Shown one piece after another: positions 5,297 to 9,723 of a stretch of DNA of 9,723 nucleotides. Below the pieces are notes generated by a model that was given only the letters and a program-made list of their open reading frames with translations, had not been told where the DNA came from and searched no databases. The translations under genes were made by a program, and so were the position numbers. Location: positions 1 through 9,723 of the forward strand of contig JBGPKH010000328.1 in assembly GCA_041485845.1 (NCBI GenBank), read 5' to 3'. The stretch comes from OMOG01 sp041485845 (GTDB taxonomy: Bacteria > Acidobacteriota > Terriglobia > Bryobacterales > Bryobacteraceae). Within the stretch, counting starts at the first letter, position 1. Every line of letters starts with the position of its first letter.

Positions 5297-5677
5297 TTAC
5301 CGCGGCACGCTGTAATTGTGCGCGACCACGGTGCCAATCGCCGCTGAAGCGCCGAAGTTGATCAAGGAAAGAGCGCGATAGAGCTTCCCGCTGGGATGGC
5401 GGCGCGTGATCAGGTACTCGATGCCGATCAAGCCTCCCTGAAACCCCAGCTTGAGGAGCGCGCCATCTTTCCCGAACTTGCCGGTGGGTCCCGCAAGCGT
5501 GGAGTTGAGCTCGTGCTTACCCCAGGACGAGTGCATGTCGAGGGCGTTGGCGACGGCCAGCGCCGTGACGCTGGTCTTCCAAAGATTGCGGTAGGGAGTG
5601 GGTTGCTCGAAAAGCCGAACCTCTTGCGCTTGGAGGAAACCGGCCCAGATTCCGATTAACACTAGGAGTTTTCGCAT
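5297..5677 (-). CDS. Small exported hypothetical protein
   Basis: A 126-residue protein I do not recognise. It begins MRKLLVLIGIWAGFLQAQ, a standard Sec signal peptide with likely cleavage after AQA or FLQA. The mature part has PTPYRNLWKTSVTALAVANA, a small-residue-rich hydrophobic stretch, then DMHSSWGKHELN, and two further weakly hydrophobic segments (LLKLGFQGGLIGIEYLI and SLINFGASAAIGTVV). It could be a small inner-membrane protein with two or three short helices or a periplasmic protein. Start ATG 5677 is chosen over GTG 5683 because GAGG lies five bases upstream of it. No neighbour suggests a function. Codon use and composition look like the intact genes, and nothing indicates decay. Confidence 0.75.
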   Translation of the reverse strand: MRKLLVLIGIWAGFLQAQEVRLFEQPTPYRNLWKTSVTALAVANALDMHSSWGKHELNSTLAGPTGKFGKDGALLKLGFQGGLIGIEYLITRRHPSGKLYRALSLINFGASAAIGTVVAHNYSVPR

Positions 5678-5750
5678 AGGCACCTCATTTATGGAGCAGC
5701 CTTACCCTAATTTCCATCCGTACCTGTACTAGTACGCGGGCGAATACCGC

Positions 5751-5944
5751 TCGGTTGAAGACGCGGCGAAGAACCGGCGAAAATACCCGGCCCGCACCGG
5801 CCGCGTCTTCATGCCCTTTGGTGGGCCGCCGCGGCCCATCGGGACCTCGGTTGAAGACGCGGCGAAGAACCGGCGAAAATACCCGACCCGCACCGGCCCC
5901 TTCTTCATGCCCTTTGGTGGGCCGCCGCGGCCCATCGGGACCTC
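5751..5944. repeat. 96-bp tandem repeat, two units, rich in hairpins
   Basis: Two units with a period of exactly 96 bp (5751-5846 and 5847-5942, plus TC) differ at only a few positions. Each contains a very stable stem, GGTGGGCCG / CGGCCCATC around a CCG loop (5820-5840 and 5916-5936). Unit 1 also has a larger perfect inverted repeat, TGAAGACGCGGC (5756-5767) with GCCGCGTCTTCA (5800-5811). In unit 2 the right arm has changed (CCCCTTCTTCA), which spoils the pairing. Because 96 is a multiple of 3, several frames stay open and give spurious repeat proteins (minus strand EVPMGRGGPPKGMK...). I interpret it as a non-coding, REP-like or interspersed intergenic element; it may also end transcription. 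Confidence 0.85.
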
Positions 5945-5950
5945 CCTACG

Positions 5951-5969
5951 GTCGCGGCTCGGTCGCGAC
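5951..5969. repeat. Short inverted repeat downstream of the 96-bp repeat
   Basis: GTCGCG (5951-5956), seven-base loop, CGCGAC (5964-5969). It lies directly after the tandem repeat and may be part of the same interspersed element. No function is assigned. Confidence 0.45.
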
Positions 5970-6142
5970 TGCGCGGGTTTGCAGATAGTTACCGAGCCGG
6001 CAGACCCGAAAGGCATAAACGCAAACGAAAACCGAGCAGCCTTCACCGGGTTGAGGGATAGTCGATCTTCCCCGAGAACGGCCAACCTATCGCCGCGGCT
6101 GGTTTTGGCCGATCTGCTATCTTGAAGAATAGCCCCAAGGGT
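5970..6142. other. Leader region before glgP, no feature recognised
   Basis: Together with the repeats, the gene-free stretch from 5678 to 6142 is about 465 bases. This part has no tRNA fold, no clear promoter and no riboswitch that I recognise. The only notable element is a lower-GC patch around 6000-6035 (CATAAACGCAAACGAAAACC). The phosphorylase promoter presumably lies here. Confidence 0.4.
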
Positions 6143-8695
6143 ATGCCATTTCACATTCAGCCGATTCGAGAATTCCTGGTTCGCCCCGCCCTGCCCGCGT
6201 CGATCTCCCGTCTGTCCGAGCTGGCGTACAACCTCCTGTGGAACTGGGAACCCATCGTCCGCTCCCTGTTCCGCCGCCTCGATCCGGCGCTATGGAGGGA
6301 GTGCGGGTACAATCCCGTGCTGATGCTGGGACGAGTGCCCCAGGCCGCCTTGCAGCGGGCGGGGAACGATCCCCGCTACCTGTCGCTTTACCGCATGGCG
6401 TGCGAAGCCTACGATGCGCGCGTGCGCAAGGCTCCGCCTCCCGCGGATGGAAAGTTGATCGCCTATTTCTCCGCCGAGTACGGTCTCACCGAGTGCCTGC
6501 CGGTGTACTCCGGTGGTTTGGGAATCCTCTCGGGCGATCACTTGAAGTCGTCCAGCGACCAGGATTATCCCCTGATCGGACTGGGGTTGCTGTATCAGCA
6601 GGGATACTTCCGCCAGGTCCTCAACCCCGACGGATGGCAACAGGAGCGCTACCCGACCAACGATTTCTACACTCTGCCCCTGGCGCCCGTAAGAGACGCC
6701 CAAGGGCAGGATCTCAAGGTGACGGTCAAATTGCCCACGGGCAACGTCTACATCCAGGTCTGGAAGATCGAAGTGGGGCGCATCACGCTGTATCTGTTGG
6801 ATACGAACATTCCCGAGAACGTGCTGCCGCAGGACCGCGATATCACCGATTCGCTTTACGGGGGCGATATCGACACGCGTATCCGCCAGGAGATCGTGCT
6901 GGGCATCGGGGGCATACGGGCGCTCAAGGCCATGGGGCTTCAACCCACGGTGTTCCACATGAACGAGGGCCACTCCGCGTTTCTCGCGTTGGAGCAGATC
7001 CACGTGTTCATGCGCGATCAACAACTGACATTCGACGAGGCCATGGAAGCCGCCCGCACCAGCAATGTGTTCACCACTCACACGCCGGTCCCCGCGGGCA
7101 TCGATCTTTTCGACCCGGGCCTGATGTACCACTACTTCTCGGAATACTGCTCGGAGGTGGGAATCGACTTCCAGCAGTTGATGGCACTGGGCCGGCGCAA
7201 CATCTACAATCGTGACGAGCGGTTCTCGATGGCCGTGCTGGCGCTCAATACGTCGTCGTTCCGCAACGCTGTGAGCCGGCTGCACCGCCAGGTTTCCCAG
7301 GAGATGTTCCACGACCTCTGGCCGCAGTTGCCGCTGTGGGAAGTGCCGGTCACCTCGATCACCAACGGCGTACACCTGCCGAGCTGGCTGAACGGCGACC
7401 TGGCATCTCTTTTCGACCAGTACCTGCAACCCGACTGGCGGGAGCGCTTCAACGAGCCGGGAATCTGGGAGCAGGTCAAAGAAATTCCGGATGAGGAACT
7501 GCTTGAGGTCCACCGCCGCCGCAAACGGCGCCTGATTACTTTCGTGCGCGCGCGCCAGAATGCGGCGGCGTTGCGCCGGCAGGCATCGGCGGCGGAGGTG
7601 CGCCGCTCCGGCGAGGTGCTCGATCCCAATGCCTTCACCATCGGGTTTGCGCGCCGCTTCGCGACCTACAAGCGGGCCACCCTGCTGTTTCGCGACGTCG
7701 AGCGCCTCAAGCGAATTCTCCTGAATAAGGACATGCCGGTGCAACTCGTCATCGCCGGCAAAGCGCACCCCAAGGACCAGCCGGCGAAGAGCTACATTCG
7801 CGAGGTGGTTCAGTTTTCACGCGACCCCGACCTTTGGAAACACGTAGTTTTCCTGGAAGACTACGACATGAAGGTGGGCCGCGAGATGGTCCAGGGGGTC
7901 GACCTGTGGCTCAGCAACCCGCGGCGCGGCGAAGAGGCCTGCGGCACCAGCGGGATGAAGGCGGCCATCAACGGCGTGCTCAACCTGAGCATCCTCGACG
8001 GCTGGTTCGACGAAGCCTATGAACGCTCCGGCGGTTGGGCGATCGGCGACCGCGATCCCTATTCCGAGGACCAGGATGCGCTGCATGCCAGCGCCATTTA
8101 CTACCTGCTCGAAAACGAGATCGTCCCCATGTACTACGAGCGCAAGGAGCAGACGCCCCGCGAGTGGATGCGCCGCATGAAGCAGTCGCTCATGTACATC
8201 AGCCCCACGTTCGACTGCCGCCGCATGGTCCGGGAATACATGACCGAGCTATACGAGCCGGCCCACTCCCAGCACCTCCGCGCGCTGAAGGACGATTACA
8301 GCCAGGTGCGCGACAAGGCGCGTTGGAACCTGCGGATTCGCGAGGTGTGGGATCGCGTGCGGTTTGTGGAAGACGGCCCCGAACCTTCCGGAGCGGTGCT
8401 CAGCGGCAAGCCGGTCGTCGTGCGCGCTGCCATCGACCTGGCGGGCCTGACGCCCGACGACGTCCGGGTCGAGGTGGTCATGGGGCGAATCGACAGCAAC
8501 GGCCACCTGGAAGATACCGAGGTGTCGGTCCTTCCCGCCGTGGAGCAGCAGGGCTCGGTCGCCGTGTTCAGTAAAGATATCGTTCCCGACCGGACTGGCC
8601 GGCTGGGCTATGCCTTGCGGGTGAGCCCCAACCATTTCGAAGACCCGCTCACGCGGCCTTGCGCCAGCCTGCTGAAATGGAGTTCCATTGGATAA
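6143..8695 (+). CDS. glgP: Alpha-glucan (glycogen/maltodextrin) phosphorylase, DUF3417 subtype
   Basis: An 850-residue GT35 phosphorylase that releases glucose-1-phosphate from alpha-1,4-glucans, a cytoplasmic step of glycogen or maltodextrin breakdown. The N-terminal about 100 residues (PIREFLVRPALPASISRLSE, LAYNLLWNWEP) are the DUF3417 domain typical of the alpha-glucan family phosphorylases. The catalytic core follows: IAYFSAEYGLTECLPVYSGG, LGILSGDHLKSSSDQDYPLI, FHMNEGHSAFLALEQ, TTHTPVPAGIDLF, ITNGVHLPSW and FARRFATYKRATLL. The pyridoxal-phosphate lysine is K606 in GTSGMKAAINGVLNLS. The last about 110 residues (SGKPVVVRAAIDLAGLTP onward) form a beta-rich C-terminal domain also usual for this subtype. 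Length and motifs are complete. The start is uncertain: ATG 6143 fits homologues best but has AAGGG only one base upstream; TTG 6122 would add seven residues and has no ribosome site. No other glycogen genes are present in the window. Confidence 0.95.
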   Translation: MPFHIQPIREFLVRPALPASISRLSELAYNLLWNWEPIVRSLFRRLDPALWRECGYNPVLMLGRVPQAALQRAGNDPRYLSLYRMACEAYDARVRKAPPPADGKLIAYFSAEYGLTECLPVYSGGLGILSGDHLKSSSDQDYPLIGLGLLYQQGYFRQVLNPDGWQQERYPTNDFYTLPLAPVRDAQGQDLKVTVKLPTGNVYIQVWKIEVGRITLYLLDTNIPENVLPQDRDITDSLYGGDIDTRIRQEIVLGIGGIRALKAMGLQPTVFHMNEGHSAFLALEQIHVFMRDQQLTFDEAMEAARTSNVFTTHTPVPAGIDLFDPGLMYHYFSEYCSEVGIDFQQLMALGRRNIYNRDERFSMAVLALNTSSFRNAVSRLHRQVSQEMFHDLWPQLPLWEVPVTSITNGVHLPSWLNGDLASLFDQYLQPDWRERFNEPGIWEQVKEIPDEELLEVHRRRKRRLITFVRARQNAAALRRQASAAEVRRSGEVLDPNAFTIGFARRFATYKRATLLFRDVERLKRILLNKDMPVQLVIAGKAHPKDQPAKSYIREVVQFSRDPDLWKHVVFLEDYDMKVGREMVQGVDLWLSNPRRGEEACGTSGMKAAINGVLNLSILDGWFDEAYERSGGWAIGDRDPYSEDQDALHASAIYYLLENEIVPMYYERKEQTPREWMRRMKQSLMYISPTFDCRRMVREYMTELYEPAHSQHLRALKDDYSQVRDKARWNLRIREVWDRVRFVEDGPEPSGAVLSGKPVVVRAAIDLAGLTPDDVRVEVVMGRIDSNGHLEDTEVSVLPAVEQQGSVAVFSKDIVPDRTGRLGYALRVSPNHFEDPLTRPCASLLKWSSIG

Positions 8696-8726
8696 TTGCG
8701 AATAAAAGCTCAAAAGGAGGATGCAA

Positions 8727-8759
8727 ATGACACTCGATCCGTGGTACATAGGTATTTGA
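8727..8759 (+). CDS. 10-codon ORF behind a perfect Shine-Dalgarno
   Basis: AAAAGGAGG (8712-8720) ends six bases before ATG 8727, the strongest ribosome-binding site in the window. The frame reads MTLDPWYIGI and then stops at 8757-8759. It may be the surviving first codons of a gene whose body has been lost, in keeping with other remnants here, or a leader peptide, or chance. I do not recognise the peptide. It starts 31 bases after the glgP stop and could be co-transcribed with it. Confidence 0.35.
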   Translation: MTLDPWYIGI

Positions 8760-8934
8760 AGCATTAGGCGGGTCCCGAACCTGTTGGCGCTTGGCGCCAG
8801 GGCGATCCGCAGATCCCCTCCGGTAATCCCACGTTCACGGTCGTTTCCTCGCCTTGCGTGCGACGGGCGTGGGGGGCAATCGGTGTCTGGAGCACCAGGG
8901 CCGCAGTGATTACATAAGAGAGCAATCTTTCCCC
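8760..8934. other. Short non-coding stretch, possibly decayed sequence
   Basis: There is no convincing gene. One plus-strand frame reads QIPSGNPTFTVVSSP followed by nonsense, which looks protein-like but matches no family I recognise. The promoter for the zinc-ribbon gene should be here, yet no clear -35/-10 pair is visible. The sequence just before its ATG (CATAAGAGAGCAATC) is relatively AT-rich. Confidence 0.3.
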
Positions 8935-9432
8935 ATGGACAGCGATCGCAAGTACAGACAACACGGGTACATGGATTCGGACCGCGACTCCAAAGGCTAC
9001 CGCGGCGACGATCGGCCCAAGCCCCAGGGCCCGCGCCCCCCCATTGATGTGACCGGCCCCCGGTTGCCACGCCTGGTTCAGCACGTGGCGGCCGCCCGGT
9101 GTTACAACTGCTCCACGGCGCTTCCCCCGGGAGTCGATTTCAACGGCAACTGCCCGAAGTGCAGTGCGGCGCTGCATTGCTGCAAGCAATGTTCGCACTT
9201 CGAGCCCTCCATGCGATTCCAGTGTCTCAAACCCATTCCGGTCCGCATCCCGGCCAAGGACAAGACCAACGACTGCAACCTGTTTACGCCGCGGGTGACC
9301 GTGGCGCGGGAAGGCACCGCGAGTTCACCGCCGCCCATGGACCAGAGGAGTGCCCAACCCGCCGGCCCGCTGACGCCGCGCAATGCCGACGACGCCCGCA
9401 ACGCCTTCGACCGGCTCTTCAAAAAGCCGTAG
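8935..9432 (+). CDS. Cysteine-rich zinc-ribbon protein, function unknown
   Basis: A 165-residue soluble protein. The first about 50 residues are charged and disordered (DSDRKYRQHGYMDSDRDSKG, then proline-rich GPRPPIDVTGPRLPR). The core has a zinc ribbon with C56-x2-C59 and C73-x2-C76, then a second cluster H81/C82/C83-x2-C86, C97 in MRFQCLKP and C114 in KTNDCNLF, so two metal sites are likely. The C-terminus is a low-complexity linker and a short amphipathic helix, DDARNAFDRLFKKP. Similar C..C..CPKC..LH.C.QC proteins are common in acidobacteria without known function; nucleic-acid or protein binding is only a guess. ATG 8935 is taken as start, and ATG 8971 is an alternative since both begin MDSDR and neither has a strong ribosome site. 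The last codon and the TAG stop lie inside the first unit of the following tandem repeat. Confidence 0.8.
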   Translation: MDSDRKYRQHGYMDSDRDSKGYRGDDRPKPQGPRPPIDVTGPRLPRLVQHVAAARCYNCSTALPPGVDFNGNCPKCSAALHCCKQCSHFEPSMRFQCLKPIPVRIPAKDKTNDCNLFTPRVTVAREGTASSPPPMDQRSAQPAGPLTPRNADDARNAFDRLFKKP

Positions 9433-9723
9433 CCGGCTCGCCACCCGATTGCCTGAGGCCGGGGTGACCTCCGTAGCCGGGTCGCCACCCGACTGCCTGA
9501 GGCCGGGGTGACCTCCGTGCCCGGGTCGTCACCCGACTGCCTGAGACCGGGGTGACCTCCGTGCCCGGGTTGTCACCCGACTGCCTGAGGCCGGGGTGAC
9601 CTCCGTGCCCGGGTCGTCACCCGACTGCCTGAGGCCGGGGTGACCTCCGTAGCCGGCTCGCCACCCGATTGCCTGAGGCCGGGGTGACCTCCGTAGCCGG
9701 GTCGCCACCCGACTGCCTGAGGC
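9427..9723. repeat. 44-bp tandem repeat, six full units plus part of a seventh
   Basis: Units start at 9427, 9471, 9515, 9559, 9603, 9647 and 9691; the period is exactly 44 and the array runs off the window. Each unit contains a hairpin, CGGGT / ACCCG around a four-base loop (CGCC, CGTC or TGTC), and a small GCC-TGA-GGC stem. In units 1 and 6 the left arm is CGGCT, which weakens the stem. Units 6 and 7 repeat units 1 and 2 exactly, so a higher-order period of five units (220 bp) is visible. There are no spacers of varying sequence. It is a minisatellite-like intergenic array that may fold strongly when transcribed from the upstream gene. Confidence 0.93.

Noticed and set aside
5945..6121. A riboswitch or tRNA upstream of glgP
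   Set aside because: I could not fold a cloverleaf or match any riboswitch core; only short inverted repeats are visible.
5729..6154. A 141-residue minus-strand protein with internal repeats
   Set aside because: It is a translation of the hairpin-rich 96-bp intergenic repeat, open only because the period is divisible by three; it has no ribosome site or recognisable domain.
6290..7768. A 492-residue minus-strand frame
   Set aside because: It is antisense to the well-supported glgP coding sequence and a common shadow of high-GC genes.
9427..9723. Possible CRISPR array
   Set aside because: The 44-bp units follow each other directly with no unique spacers, and variation is limited to a few point changes. 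It is a tandem repeat.
1..9723. A wholly new multi-gene defence system
   Set aside because: Besides the known MNT-HEPN module there is no co-directional cluster of unknown intact genes; the remaining oddities are better explained by deletions, duplications or assembly problems.

Overview
The window most likely comes from a high-GC acidobacterium of the Solibacter/Bryobacter type. I infer this from base composition, from the BlaI plus M56-peptidase plus repeat-tailed small-protein neighbourhood, from the Tat-exported sugar isomerase, and from GC-rich tandem repeats between genes. No rRNA, tRNA, integrase, transposase or CRISPR array is visible.

Region 1 (1-1670) holds two tandem copies, 1241 bp apart, of a minimal nucleotidyltransferase (MNT) plus HEPN pair, an arrangement typical of toxin-antitoxin or nucleotide-modification modules. 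The left pair is cut by the window edge. Between the pairs lie two leftover pieces on the minus strand: the 3' two thirds of a FlK-like thioesterase gene, whose full-length paralogue is at 3498-3890, and about 34 codons of kdsA.

Region 2 (1671-3476) starts with an intact BlaI/MecI-type repressor with a recognisable promoter and a TTG start. Its partner gene, which should encode a BlaR1-like M56 peptidase, keeps only its first codons and its last about 85 codons, out of frame. The next gene is a lipoprotein-sized secreted or anchored protein cut off at about residue 163, and it runs directly into the C-terminal half of an arginase-family gene.

Region 3 (3498-5677) has an apparent minus-strand operon: a Tat-exported TIM-barrel sugar isomerase followed by the full-length thioesterase. 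Next come a plus-strand stress-protein-like gene whose middle is missing, a bidirectional hairpin, and a small exported hypothetical protein on the minus strand.

Region 4 (5678-9723) has a 96-bp tandem repeat rich in hairpins and a full-length alpha-glucan phosphorylase (glgP). It also has a 10-codon ORF behind a perfect Shine-Dalgarno, an intact cysteine-rich zinc-ribbon protein, and a 44-bp tandem repeat with a 220-bp higher-order period that runs off the window.

The most striking feature of the window is repeated loss of gene middles: at least five genes between about 440 and 5250 are reduced to ends joined abruptly, while their neighbours are intact. This may be real genome decay or recombination, or an assembly artefact; reads across the junctions would decide. 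I see no convincing new multi-gene system. The tandem MNT-HEPN pairs are the best candidates for defence or regulation.
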